Shown: positions 1 through 10,440, counted from the stretch's first letter. The stretch is DNA of 60,000 nt from Hydractinia symbiolongicarpus (GCF_029227915.1 NC_079885.1:12723001-12783000), one strand, 5' to 3'. Program-made: numbers and translations. The notes: a model not told the origin generated them from the sequence alone.

Positions 1-648
1 TTGATCTTCTGGATCATTGAAGGCGTATACCAAGTTGAACGGAAGATTAGAAACACCCTCAAAGAATTGGTTGATGTCTATGTTTTTTTCTGCACGCATG
101 TACTTGTATCGTGGCTTAAATTTTGGTTTTGTGATGTTGCATATTATATAAGGAGCATCATGGTCACTAATCTCGTCACAGGGTAAAACATCATGATGAG
201 TGATCTTGTGTAAATTCGTAATAATATGATCAATGACTCTGTTAAGACAGGTTGGTTTTTCAACATGTTGTTTAAAACCCAGGCTATTGAGGATTTGTTG
301 GTAATTTACGTATGCTGATGTGTCATTTTTGAAATCTCCGGTGATGATAATCGGACCATTCCAGGTAATTGATACGAACGATACAATAGATTCAAATTTC
401 TGCAGCCAGTCGATCTTTTTGTCATTGATGGAACTCGGCTGATAGAAAGCAGCTAGAAGATAAGAAGCATTTTTCCCTTTCACTTCAATCCAGAGATGTT
501 CATTAGTTTCGTCTTTTATCATGATGTCTTTACGTACCTTGTATTTGAACTGGTCACGGATGTATAAAACGACACCACCACCACGCTTAACTGCTCTGTT
601 ATTGTATTCAAAGTTATACCCAGGTATGGTGACGTGTTTTAGCAAATT
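1..648 (-). pseudogene. LINE endonuclease (EEP/AP-like) domain
   Basis: Minus-strand reading from about 640 down to 1 is open and gives endonuclease landmarks. There is an RGGGVVLYIRD block near 570-600, the GPIIITGDFKND block near 310-355 (GDFN-type metal/active-site motif, Asn changed to Lys-Asn), and ISDHDAP near 145-170 (the SDH catalytic motif). In active LINEs this domain nicks target DNA before reverse transcription. The segment lacks the first third of the domain and runs off the window edge. The frame differs from the upstream zinc-finger part, consistent with a deletion at the A tract. Confidence 0.85.
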
Positions 649-659
649 TTTTTTTGTTT

Positions 660-973
660 TTTTTGTTTTTCCGCAAGCAGGACTGATGGACTGAGTCTTG
701 GCACACTTTGCAGGTAACACTGGGAGCGTTTTTACGAATGTTCTTGGTACATAAGTGACAATTTTCTGGTCATGGGTTGGTTTTAATATCTCCCAAAAGC
801 ATAAGAGTGAAGGTTGCTACGTGGTTTTTGTAAAGAAGAACCGGTGATGATCTACCAACCTCGATGGAGCGTTGATGATTGTTAGGTTTCACACAATTCT
901 CAGCATTTTGAGTTGATAACCCACCAATCTCTGTGAGAAAAAGTACCACCATATCCACTGCAAGTTTCTTCAT
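660..973 (-). pseudogene. LINE 5' ORF: signal-like leader, 2A-like motif, PHD-type finger
   Basis: The ATG at 973 opens a 67-codon frame with a hydrophobic start (MKKLAVDMVVLFL) and ends with TLMLLGDIKTNP followed by a TGA at 767-769, then proline. This is the 2A-like pattern D-x-x-x-N-P-G-P with the glycine codon changed to stop. The same frame continues through C-x2-C-x12-C-x2-C-x4-H-x2-C, a PHD-like finger, near 675-755. 2A-like and signal-like leaders are known from some non-LTR elements of sea urchins and other invertebrates. The stop makes this copy unable to produce the downstream protein by the normal route. Confidence 0.65.
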
Positions 974-1532
974 CTTGTAGTTATAAATTATTCTGCTCTT
1001 TTCTCGAACACAGCAATATAATCACAAAAAAAGACTTCAAATATACGAGAAAACGGCGTCAGTTGAGAGTAAACGACACGGAAAAAAGTAAACAAAACGC
1101 GAAACAGAAGTGAAACAGAAGTGAAACTTACTTTTATCTTTTAAAGAATTCAATGTTGTGGCTGCAATGAAAACCTGCTATGCTTACACGATATTCGATT
1201 TAAAAAAAATTTTTGTTCGAATGTACGTTCCATATGGGAATAGTTTCTATAAAGATGTGGTTTCTACATTCTGCTTTTATAATGTTATATTTTTTGTTGT
1301 AAAATGCAGTACCCGGATAATAATCCACGTATTGCCCTCACAAGCTCAGGCAATACTTTGACGTTGGTCAATATTCTCCGGTATTGCCCTCATAAACAGT
1401 TATTATAGGGTTAATATTTTGAAATATTTTACGGTTAAATTTGCATAATAAAACTGGACTGCAAGCCAGTAGAAGTCCAGCGTTCAAACTTAAGCATTTT
1501 CTTATTGGGCGTGTCACTGGTAGTAGCAGAAA

Positions 1533-1965
1533 TTAGCTTTCGAATGGAATAAAGTGAGTTGTCGGTGGTGGATTACGAGATGCTAATGAAACTGCTTTCC
1601 AAATAGTACCATTATATCTCTGTGCTAAACCAATACCTTGTGGATTATATGAAGTTGGGTGATTGGTAGCGACACCTTTAAAATGTAAGTAACTTCGGAG
1701 TTCTTCAGTCATAAAACCTGAACAACGATCTGTGGAAATGTATGAAGGAATTCCAAACATTTGACACGATGCTTTTATTAACAGTCACTGCTAACGCATC
1801 TTCACAAGGTATTGCAAATAAAAATCTAGTGTATTCATCAATAACTGTAAGTATTAATTGGGTACGTGAAACAGACGGTAGACGGCCGTCACAGTCTAAG
1901 TTATAGAGCGAGTCATTACTTATCATTAAACAGTTAACTCTGCTGAATGTATATGGGGCTACCAT
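1533..1965 (-). pseudogene. Gypsy integrase catalytic core remnant
   Basis: Two overlapping minus-strand frames (1705-1965 and 1533-1760) together resemble a Ty3/gypsy integrase core. The first has LILTVIDEYTRFLFAIPCED, matching the first catalytic Asp region. The second has FGIPSYISTDRCSGFMTEEL, with the second catalytic Asp, followed by YNPQGIGLAQRYN, where the third catalytic residue (normally N-x-x-x-E-R) is Gln. The frameshift near 1760 and the lost Glu mark it as inactive. Confidence 0.8.
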
Positions 1966-2059
1966 GTCTTTCCCAGGACGATATATTATGTGAAAAGTAA
2001 AACAAGATAGCTCTAGCTTCCAATATTTATTTTATCACTCTTTATTTTTCCTTTGTGGT

Positions 2060-2830
2060 TACGATTGAATATAGCTACATACTACTGATATTTTGGTCAG
2101 TTTTCGAAGTCCACAGTTACGAATGGATTCAATGATAGCACAAGCTTCCCTTTCAACCGGAGGCCATTTCAACTCAGAACTTTTAAGAGTGCGTGAGAAA
2201 AGTGCCACAGGTTGGCCACACTAGTTGAATACTCCTGTAGAGGGTGGGTTCAGAAGCATCACACTCTAATTCAAATGAAAGTGACTCGATTCACATAAAA
2301 ACAGCATTCTCAATTAAAATTTTTAAATTTTGGAAAGCATTTTCGCCATCGATGTATAAAGGAAAAGAATTTGTTTTTACAAGTGGTGCAATTTTGGAAT
2401 CTCTTTCAATAATGCGAAAATAGCCCAATTATTGTCTGCAATGATTTCGTGTCATGTGTCCGTTTTTCTAACTAAGATTTTTAATTTGCGTGTAGAAAAA
2501 TACATTTTTCTTCATTGAATGTCCAATTTATTGACATTTCGGTCATGTTTTTCTTGGTTAAGACCACAAAAGTATACGGTATCTGGAATATCTTTATTTG
2601 AAATAAAATTGTTAATACCACACTGAAAAGCACTTTTCCCTTTTATAATACAAAATGGCATCTAGAACTGTGACAATCCTCCATCTGCGTCTAAGGCTGT
2701 GAACGATTTATCTGAATCTTTAAAAGCTACTTGATGGTAAACAGATTATCGGGTTTACTATAACGTCTAGATTTGGTTGCTATTTGGTTTACAATCAAGT
2801 TACTTTCTTATGCATATTCAAAAATGCTAA
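2060..2830 (-). pseudogene. Gypsy reverse transcriptase / RNase H remnant
   Basis: Reading the minus strand, 2640-2730 gives YQVAFKDSDKSFTALDADGG followed by an MPFC block, the RT segment around the PFG motif. Positions 2525-2630 give AFQCGINNFI..., also RT. Positions 2240-2275 give FELECDASEPT, the RNase H first-Asp motif, and 2110-2220 give PVALFSRTLKSSELKWPPVE, the RNase H core. The fragments are separated by stops and frame changes, and the YxDD catalytic block is not recognisable. It belongs to the same element as the downstream integrase. Confidence 0.75.
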
Positions 2831-3288
2831 GCCAAAAATGATGTTAACACACAATTTTTTTTAATAGGTTGAGTTTACTATAAATGTTATTAAAAACATT
2901 GATATCAGCTGTAGTGGAATGTGTTATTACTAGGTCGCAGGGGTAGTATGGCTAAAGAGACGTAAGTGACCGACTATTTTTGTCCCTTTTAGAGATTTCT
3001 GACGTCACTATCTCTCATGTGTATATGTTACAAAACGACACAAAAATATAGATAGAATCATAAACCATTATTTCTACATGTGAATTTTAAAAAAATTTTA
3101 GTTGATTGAAAACGTCCATATTTTCATAAAGAGAATTTCATGTAAACAAAGAATTGAGATGTGTAGGAAATTATATCCGTTTTTTAAAACACGATCGAAT
3201 ACGCGGATTAAAATGAAATTTGGTACACTGTACAAGCAAATCATGCCGAACCTGATGCTGGCATAATATGAACAAGGACATTATTTTA

Positions 3289-3911
3289 AAAATATTACCA
3301 CTTATCTGTTCAGTCATCGTCATTGAATAATATAAATATTATCATGTCATGAGCAAACAAGTTTATTCTAGGCTACGTTTCGACAGCCACAGATGTCATC
3401 GACGGGCAATGATCGTAATCATCTTTGGCTATTTATTATTTAAAGAGATAATTAGAGGATCGAAATTAACCAACCAGATCACAGCAATTCAAGTAATTTA
3501 CTTTTTCACGGACCCAGATGGAGCAATAAATTGATTAAAATCTTTCCTTTTTCTAAAAGTTCGCTTTATGTTACGTTTCTTTTTCTAAAAGTTCGCTTTT
3601 TTGTTACGTTTGTCCCGAACCATTTTTTGCACTTTTTTCCTGAATGTTCGCTTTCCGAAGTGCGGGTAACCATATTTCTGGAAGTTGATAGGAAATACTA
3701 TTGAAATGAGTATTTCTGTCTATACTATTTATGGTTTCTTTTACTTTTCTTGCTGTCCAACCAGACTCTCGGTCTATGATCTTTTTATTGTCCCAGTCTA
3801 TAACATGATTATTCTTCCAGCTATGGTCCGCAATCTCATTTTTGTCTGTATCTACGTTGCGTACGGCTCTTTTGTGCTCTTGCACACGTTGTTTAAGATA
3901 CAAGTTATATT
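3289..3911. mobile_element. Penelope-like element fragment, copy 1
   Basis: Positions 3289-3620 are nearly identical to 16921-17275 in the same orientation (pLTR-like flank). Positions 3604-3903 on the minus strand encode the C-terminal part of a GIY-YIG nuclease (KQRVQEHKRAVRN..., IDWDNKKIIDRESGW), which in the second copy lies on the plus strand. The first half of the nuclease domain, including the GIY and YIG strands, is missing here. The fragment sits inside the decayed gypsy element, so it inserted later. No reverse transcriptase is present. Confidence 0.8.
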
Positions 3912-3933
3912 TTTTATTAACATCAGAAAAAAC

Positions 3934-3988
3934 AAACAGATTTTGGCAAAGCTAGTCAATAAATACTTGGATTTGCCAAAATCTGTTT
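3934..3988. repeat. Perfect 17-bp inverted repeat (hairpin)
   Basis: AAACAGATTTTGGCAAA at 3934-3950 is exactly reverse-complementary to 3972-3988, with a 21-base loop. It lies just beyond the truncated end of Penelope-like copy 1, and its function is unknown. Confidence 0.8.
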
Positions 3989-4059
3989 CTTTTTTTTTAA
4001 TTCTTGATCTTTAACTTTTACTAGCTATTGTAATAGATTTCTTTAAATGGTTTGGGAGT

Positions 4060-4690
4060 TGGCCATCTAGTCATGCGAATGTAGGTAAATGAATAGATGA
4101 AAAGTGACCTTTACGATTACAATTGAAACACACTGCATCTTTAACTGGTCATTTAGAATGAAATGAAAATCATTTAAAACGTGGATGAGAATCATTATGG
4201 CAGTCCAGCACTTTTGTTTTTGTTTAACACTCTGATTAGAGTTTTACGTGATTGATCTTTCTGTATTGCAGCGATGAATGATTGGTCATATGATGATGTT
4301 GTGTTTTTTGTGTTATCGTGTTATACAATCAACATTATTTTGTGCAATTTTGGTTGATTCAATCGTATTTATTTTAAAAAGACGCTATCTTTTAGCATTT
4401 GACTGCAGTCTAGCTATGAAATAATCGGTAATATGTTGTTCTTTATGTTAAATGATATCATAGTATTTCAACATTTTCTCACAATCTGAGAGGTTTAGGT
4501 ATTTCAACATCCATTCAAGATTGACATTAAGTACCGAATAGATGATGATGGCAGAAGTTCTGTGATCTGATACTGCGCCGCGGATTAGTCATTTATCACC
4601 TACAAATTCTTCTGCTTTTGATAAGGTAACACTGATCTGGTCTGCAAGTTACCTTGAAATATGAAGCATGCTTCCTTCATATCTTAGTTG
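4060..4690 (-). pseudogene. Gypsy gag-like remnant with zinc knuckle
   Basis: Minus strand near 4095-4140 reads CFNCNRKGHF, the start of a CCHC nucleocapsid knuckle whose last Cys is lost. Upstream on the minus strand (about 4390-4690) is a helical, capsid-like stretch with only scattered stops (for example RTSAIIIYSVLNVNLEWMLK). Order and orientation match the pol remnants at 1533-2830. Family assignment rests mainly on the knuckle and position. Confidence 0.5.
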
Positions 4691-4699
4691 GGACATTTC

Positions 4700-7600
4700 A
4701 GATGGCTTTATATCCTACTTCTGTATATTATTTTCTGTAAAAAGGTTTTAGTGGGTTTTACACACTTTGTAAGAAATCTTTTATAAAAACATCAAGGCTT
4801 AATTTCCAAAGTTTTAAGAACATTTTCAGAATAACGCTGAGGCTCAACCGTCAAACAAATTTTTTTGTATTTGAATAATCTGAAATAGCGCTTACTTCGC
4901 CGCCAGCCGCAATAACAAAGAGGCAAGAACCTGTGGGCACCAGGTTGAGAATCATAAGGAGCAACAACGACATTGGTGCCCTGCTGAATGAAATTTAAAG
5001 AACATTAACTCCAACCATTTAACGACCGAAGCTTGCGATGTAAGAAATCGTAAATCGAAATTTTCTCTATTACTCCCGCCGCCGGATTAGTGTTTTAACC
5101 TACAGATATAAATGCAGGCTTACTAGAGTAGCAAGAATATTAGGGAGACAGGATTATTTTTTCAAATCAGATTAGTATATTATTTTCAACGAGATAAAAT
5201 TATCTATTATCACAGTTTCTTGACCACTGCCCACGTGTGTTTGAGAACAACCCACATAACAAAGTTCATTATTTTTTAAATTATTTGTGTAAAAATTACT
5301 ATTTCATTCACGATAAACCATTTGTCAGTCATTTTATTCATCCAACAAAGAATCCCATCCAAGGTGCTTTTCTTATATATATTATATTTATTCTTATTTA
5401 ATAATTCAGCATAGTTTTTAAAGGGGTCTGATTGCAAAATATGATTGCCATAGTTCAGCACTTGTAATATTTTTGTATTTGTGAACTCAGCTTCTAAAAC
5501 ACACACAAGAGACATTATAATTTCCTCTGGGTGATTACATTAATGTTGGTTGAAAAAAACTGAATGATGAGAAGCATATGTTTTTGGGTCTAGGGCAATA
5601 AACTTATTTAATTTCCCTTGGCCTTGCATCAATCAAATTCTGAAAAAATAAACACTTCTAAAATGATTTTGTCAGATTTGGAAACTGTTAGTATGGTTGG
5701 AACTTTGCATATAAAATTAGGAAAGTCGCCAAATTGTTTAGTTTTTTTTCTTTTATACTTTTCCGAATTAGCCTTAATTATTTATGAGATGAAAACAGTG
5801 CTTTCAATTCCATTGACTTGGCCATCCCTTAAAGGCACTGGAAGCTTCACTATATGAAAATGTTTTCTTTTTCTTTTAGATTGTGTACAATGGGAGTGAG
5901 TGATGTAATCTTCTAATGCGTGTGGTGAAAAGAAGGCGAAACCGTTATTGTTTTTCTGCCCAAATTTGAAGCTATTTAATAAATCTTAATAAAGTTAAAA
6001 AAACTGTTTTGATTTGTTTGTTTTTGTTTTAATTGTTTCCCGTGAGTTTTCGAAATTCGTTCCAGCAGATTCTGTGGCTTCTACTGTCGGTATTTTTACG
6101 TGAAAAAAATACTGTTTTGTTGTAAGGTCATTTACGAAATCGTTAACGTTAGGACCAACTTCTGCGGGTTGTACAACTCGATGTATTACATATCTTTCGG
6201 AATACTGCTAAAAGTGTAATTTTGTATTGCGCTCTTTACTTTTATCATTCTGTGGGAAAAGGCGGTACAAAATTTAACACGCGTTATTCGTTTTTGTTAG
6301 TTTCGCGTAATCTAATTTTCTCGCACATTTTGAAAAGAATATCCCACGCACATCAAATACTCGCGCAGTCTAAGAAACAAGAAGCGCTAGGGACAAAGTA
6401 TTGGATAGTTTAATTTTGCTTGCAACTTGTGAAATGCTTCGCAACCTTTTTTTTAATTTCTAGTTTTTCTCTCGTCGTTCCCCAGACAAAAAAAAGAGAC
6501 AAGGAGCCCTGGGATCGAGGTTATCCGAATTTATTACTTGGATCCTGAAATCCAGTGTGGTTTTAGTTCATGCTTTTTAAACACAACATGTGAGCAAGGG
6601 TGCTTTCGTTTTGATGTCGTTTTTTTAAATTCAGGAAATTAACTTTTAATGTATGAAATGTAAGAATCATTCTGTTAGAACATATTATGCAAGAAATTAG
6701 TGTTACTAAGGTAAATAGCTCATTTGTTCATTTTTTATTTGTTAAAAAGAGCAGGGTAACTAGCTAGCTAATTTTACCATTTAGCTTATTTCTCCTAGTT
6801 AGGCAGTCAGGGATATTCTCTTAATTAAGCCGTACAGCTTAATTTGGATGTCAGCTAATGTATGATACAGTCTAGAGCGTTTTGCAGCTCAGTTAAGATG
6901 TACAAAACTTTGATTGTCCAAAAAACACACATTTACTTAAATTTTAGCATCTATATCTAGTGTATACCGTCCTAAATTCGTGATTATCTAAACAAACAGC
7001 TCTAGCGATGATCTGGCAACTTCACTCGCCACATAACTTCATGGTTTTGACTATAAGCCATCCCTAAAAACGACTTTGCAAAAATGCTGGTGAACAAGGC
7101 AAGTGTTTGCGCGGTGCTGAGCAAAAAAGAAACCGTAAAAAATGTCCTATTTTCGTGGTTTGCGTCTTAATTCCCTGATGTGTTTTTTCCAATGTGAGAT
7201 CCTCTGGAATTATTTCTAAAGTCCATTTTATGATTAAAATGGTTGCAATACTTCGTGACTTGTCTCAGATGGAGATAGTAGCTGCTTGAAACATCGTTTT
7301 GTACCTTTTTCTAATGTTTAAAAAATAGATGTGGCATTAGGAAAACTTAGTGACGGGAATGGGGGGAATCCGCCCCCCCCCCCTGGCGTTTTTTTTAATA
7401 ACTCCTTAATGCTATGCTGCATGGCTATGATAGTTACTGAGTTTCAATATTTATCTATTAGACACCTGCATGCCAAATTTTTAGGTCCCATGCTTTTCAG
7501 AGGCTTTGATATTGGCTATTACTCGAAACTATCCCTAAATATCTCTATGAAACCCTTATAACGGAGAAAATATAATAACTCTTGTTAGGATTATCCTTAG

Positions 7601-7970
7601 AACTTGAAACTTACAACACAAATTTTTTTCATCAAGAAGAATCATTTTCCAAGTTTTAGACAGGTGATTGGCCAGGACCAACTTGAGGCAAAAGTCGTTA
7701 AAAGGTGTTTGCGTACATCAAGACCTTATATTTTGCGTAAACTAACTCCAATAAAAGTTTTCTAGTGTATTGTTGTATATAGCTAGCTGAAAATTAAATC
7801 AAGTTATGCCTTTCAAGTTTGTTGTGGGTAGCAAAAACAACACTACTTGGCAACTCTTGGTCCAAGACCAGATCAGCGGATGCATTTTAAAGTATGGAGT
7901 TGTTTGACTAGCTAAATAATTATGACTCATATGTTAAGATATGTGACTGTCCAGGGGAATTTCTTAACAA
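4700..7970. other. No gene recognised
   Basis: This is AT-rich sequence with short chance-length frames. A 79-codon minus-strand frame at 5276-5515 has no recognisable motif. A 13-base C run with following T run lies at 7371-7396. The block at about 6800-6850 resembles the right edge of the TTAA MITE at 12458-13411 (shared CAGTCAGGGA...TCTTAATTAA), suggesting a partial related copy. Confidence 0.5.
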
Positions 7971-7974
7971 GCAC

Positions 7975-8097
7975 TTAGTGTTAATAAGCGTTAAAAGCGC
8001 TAACATTTAACGCTACAACGTTAATGACGCTAATACAAATTTTTATGTAATGATAATAACGTTAAGACGATAATATTAATTAGCGTTAAAATAATGC
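7975..8097. repeat. Cluster of GCGTTAA/TTAACGC motifs
   Basis: About eight copies of TTAACG or its complement (AGCGTTAA, TTAACGCT, AACGTTAA) occur within about 120 bases, immediately left of the THAP/P2X7 transposon. It looks like a degenerate short tandem/palindromic repeat. TTAA is also the insertion target of the adjoining element. Confidence 0.6.
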
Positions 8098-8404
8098 TAT
8101 TAAAGGGAAACTAAGGTCAAAATTTTTTTTTTCATAAAAACGTTAATTATACTATTTAAAAAAGATACCTTAAATTTTTTTTCAAAAAAAATGTATTTTT
8201 ATGAGGATTTTAGAGTAAAAAGGTTATTATTTACATCTCCGTTAGAGTACATAAAAAAACTCTACGATGGAGAGCAATGACGTATGATCCGCGAGTGAGT
8301 AAGTGAAACCATACTATAAGGTTCGCCTGATTTGATGTATGAAGACATAAAAGCTGAATTTTACTTCTTAACTATAATTGTACATTTTGTCTTTACTACT
8401 CAAA

Positions 8405-8905
8405 ATGCCAAGTTGCCTGGCATATGGATGTTCGCAAACCACTGGGAGAGTAACTGCTAAAAAAAGTTTTTTCATGATCCCAAAGCCAGTGAATACAACT
8501 GAGAAACTTCGCGCAGCACAATGGTTGCATAATATTGGTACTGGATTGAATGTAGAAACATTTCCATTTGGGAAAAATAAAGTTGTATGTGAAGACCACT
8601 TCCATCCTGACTGCATAAAAGATGATTTAAAAGGACGTCTAACGGGGATACCATCGAAACGGAAAGAGCTACTTTGTGGAGCAGTTCCAACTATTTTTAA
8701 ACGCAAAACTTACGAATTTATTAACATACGTAAACTAAAATTACAGATTTTACAAATCTACAAAAGCTTTGAATCCTGTATATTTTCCATCTTTTTCTGG
8801 GAAACTTTCACGAATTTTTTTCACAACGCATGCTGGTATAACTCTACATCCTTTTCCCAGTGTTTCATAGTAATGCACCCAAGCCGTATATTGTCTGTAT
8901 GCTGA
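8405..8905 (+). CDS. THAP zinc-finger domain exon
   Basis: The ATG at 8405 starts a canonical THAP domain, a DNA-binding C2CH zinc finger. MPSCLAYGCS supplies the first Cys pair, KKSFFMIPKP and the Trp of AAQWLHNIG follow, then the C-x2-H pair in VCEDHF, and the closing AVPTIF box at about 8682-8699. Length (about 98 residues) and spacing match the family. Codons after the box (to the stop at 8903-8905) look like antisense noise over the P2X7-like exon. A possible donor at 8730 (C|GTAAAC) could end the exon earlier. In transposons this domain binds the terminal repeats. Function in this copy is inferred. Confidence 0.85.
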   Translation: MPSCLAYGCSQTTGRVTAKKSFFMIPKPVNTTEKLRAAQWLHNIGTGLNVETFPFGKNKVVCEDHFHPDCIKDDLKGRLTGIPSKRKELLCGAVPTIFKRKTYEFINIRKLKLQILQIYKSFESCIFSIFFWETFTNFFHNACWYNSTSFSQCFIVMHPSRILSVC

Positions 8906-9578
8906 AAAGCGTAGTTGTCTAAAAAGAATATAATATGTTTTGTTGTTGTGGAACCTAGGCTTTACAAAATGTTGTATATATATTTTTAAATATTCTTTGA
9001 CTCACATTCAGTAAACGAACTTTTATGTAGATAAAGAACGCATTTTTTTTTTGCAAATGAAGTAATATTTTATATTTGTTTTGAAAGATAGAATAATAAG
9101 CTTACCTGTTTTGAAAAGATTTTATATCCTTGAAATTATTTTGATATCTGCGATGTCTAATGCTTGCTGTCTCTAATACGGTGCGATTTAAACAAAGAAT
9201 ATTAAAATCTTTATGCAAGGTAATACATGTATTCTCTTCCAGCTTTTCTCCCAGTAAAGTTGTAAACTCCAAACAACACTTGCATTCTTCAACAGTCATT
9301 AACTCGTGTATATCACATTTTTTACACTTACACCAATGTAAGTTTTCTAACCTGCTTGAGTCTAAATCCTCATCTTCGTCGTCGTCTGAAATATCACTCG
9401 CAGTTTTTGATGAACAAATGTTTTTCAACTGACTTTCAGTATATTCAGGTTCGTTATCATAACACCCTTTGCAAATACTTTCATCTGTTTCAGAACTATA
9501 TACTTTGCTATGTTCACTAGCACAACTACTTTCTTCGCTGCTATCCATGACTAAGTGATTTTGAGTCTCGCGGCTCAT
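8750..9578 (-). CDS. P2X7 C-terminal-tail-like protein, two exons, intact
   Basis: Exon 1 is 9578-9106 (donor CAG|GTAAGC) and exon 2 is 8918-8750 (acceptor TTTTTAG). They join in phase 2 to give about 213 residues. The N-terminus is acidic and serine-rich. It is followed by a cysteine cluster (WCKCKKCDIHELM..EECKCCLEF) and CITLHKDFNILCLN, then from exon 2 AYRQYTAWVHYYETLGKG, VIPACVVKKIR and FPEKDGKYTGFKAF. This is the pattern of the cytoplasmic ballast/zinc-binding tail of P2X7 receptors. The ion-channel part is absent, so it is not a receptor. The upstream ATG lies inside the element's inverted repeat, so the next Met (11 codons in) may be the real start. The gene converges on the THAP exon. 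Confidence 0.8.
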
Positions 9579-9779
9579 ACGTCATAATTCTGTATGGTTC
9601 ACGAGGAACCGTGAATGGAGTACACGGTTAATTTCAGAAAACCTTAGAACTTTAATGGGCTAAAACAGCCTAAAAAATGAAAATTAAGAGTTAATTTTTT
9701 TTCAATAGTTTATTTAGATGTTATACAACGTTCCTAATTTTTTTTTAACAACATTTTTTTGACCTTAGTTTCCCTTTAA

Positions 9780-10320
9780 CCTTAAAAAGCATGATTACGC
9801 CATTTTGATTTTTTGTGTGCTGGCAAAATTTGTTTTTTTAGCTGTGTCAAATAATGTGAACAGGAATGAGACCTTTCTTGCACGACAGACTCCCCTGTAG
9901 CTCTGTTTCGAACTTTCAGCGTTCACCTCTGCATTAACTAATGCGGAGGTGAATGCTGATGGAGCACGGATAAAGCAAGTCTGCAAAACTGCACTTACAG
10001 GTGGAACAGACATTTTATCATGGATTTAATTGTAGATAATTTCTTCATTTGACAAAACAATTGATAACCATAGCAGGTCTGAATTTAATGGATTCTTTTC
10101 ACAAGTGTTATTCAAACAATTTTAAACAATTTCTATATAAACTTTGTTAAAATGTAGCTGAATTTTCTGAATAAATTTTGAAGTTTTATTTAAGCCACAT
10201 GAATAAAGATTTTTTTTAATTTGAAAACAAAGCATGTTTTTGCCTATTTGCTTGTGATGACCTGAAAAATAAACAATAAATTTATGAAAATTACAGTATA
10301 GTCATGCATACTATTTTGGA
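9780..10320. other. No gene recognised
   Basis: This is AT-rich spacer between the TTAA element and the next repeat. A 72-codon minus-strand frame (9795-10013) shows no family motif. Confidence 0.5.
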
Positions 10321-10327
10321 CATGTAG

Positions 10328-10440
10328 AAAAGGAAGTTAAGATTGAGACAGTTGCTATGCCAATAGACGCTCGATCATCGTGTTTGGGGTTCACGATTCA
10401 AAACGTCCCCCACTTTTCTATGGCAAAATAAATGCGCAAC
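10328..10440 (+). repeat. Dispersed repeat, copy 1 (possible SINE)
   Basis: The segment starting AAGGAAGTTAAGATTGAGA and ending near GTCCCCCA resembles 21361-21440 over about 80 bases. A GGGGTTCACGATTCAAAA stretch resembles a pol III B box with a partial T stem, but a clear A box is not evident. Confidence 0.5.

Larger units (their letters stand above)
1..973 (-). mobile_element. Non-LTR (LINE) retrotransposon fragment, 5' part
   Basis: A minus-strand non-LTR element enters the window from the left edge. In transcription order it shows a short hydrophobic N-terminal leader, a 2A-like motif, a PHD-like zinc finger and an AP-type endonuclease domain. The reverse transcriptase would lie left of position 1. 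The finger and endonuclease are joined across an A-rich tract (about 640-665) with a frame change. The N-terminal endonuclease motifs are missing, so this is an internally deleted, dead copy. The exact 5' end is not resolved. Confidence 0.85.
1533..4700 (-). mobile_element. Decayed Ty3/gypsy retrotransposon
   Basis: Minus-strand remnants occur in the expected gag-to-pol order from high to low coordinates. A gag-like segment with one zinc knuckle lies at about 4060-4690, RT and RNase H pieces at about 2060-2830, and integrase at 1533-1965. All parts carry stops and frameshifts. A Penelope-like fragment (3289-3911) sits between gag and pol. No LTRs or target-site duplication were recognised. 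Confidence 0.75.
8104..9775. mobile_element. TTAA-flanked DNA transposon carrying THAP and P2X7-tail genes (Kolobok-like)
   Basis: The 1672-bp element has perfect terminal inverted repeats (AGGGAAACTAAGGTCAAAA at 8104-8122 and its complement ending at 9775) and TTAA on both sides (8100-8103, 9776-9779). Further inside, both ends share an inverted ATGACGTATGAnCCGCGAG block (about 8278-8296 and 9564-9590). TTAA duplications, AGGG termini and a THAP domain fit the Kolobok superfamily. piggyBac also uses TTAA but does not normally carry THAP. No transposase catalytic core is present, so the copy is presumably non-autonomous. Confidence 0.8.

Noticed and set aside
8378-8404. Upstream ATG for the THAP exon (MYILSLLLK)
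   Set aside because: THAP domains start with the Met-x-x-Cys at 8405. The upstream codons do not fit the family.
8750-9578. P2X receptor gene
   Set aside because: No transmembrane segments or ectodomain. Only the cytoplasmic tail module is present.
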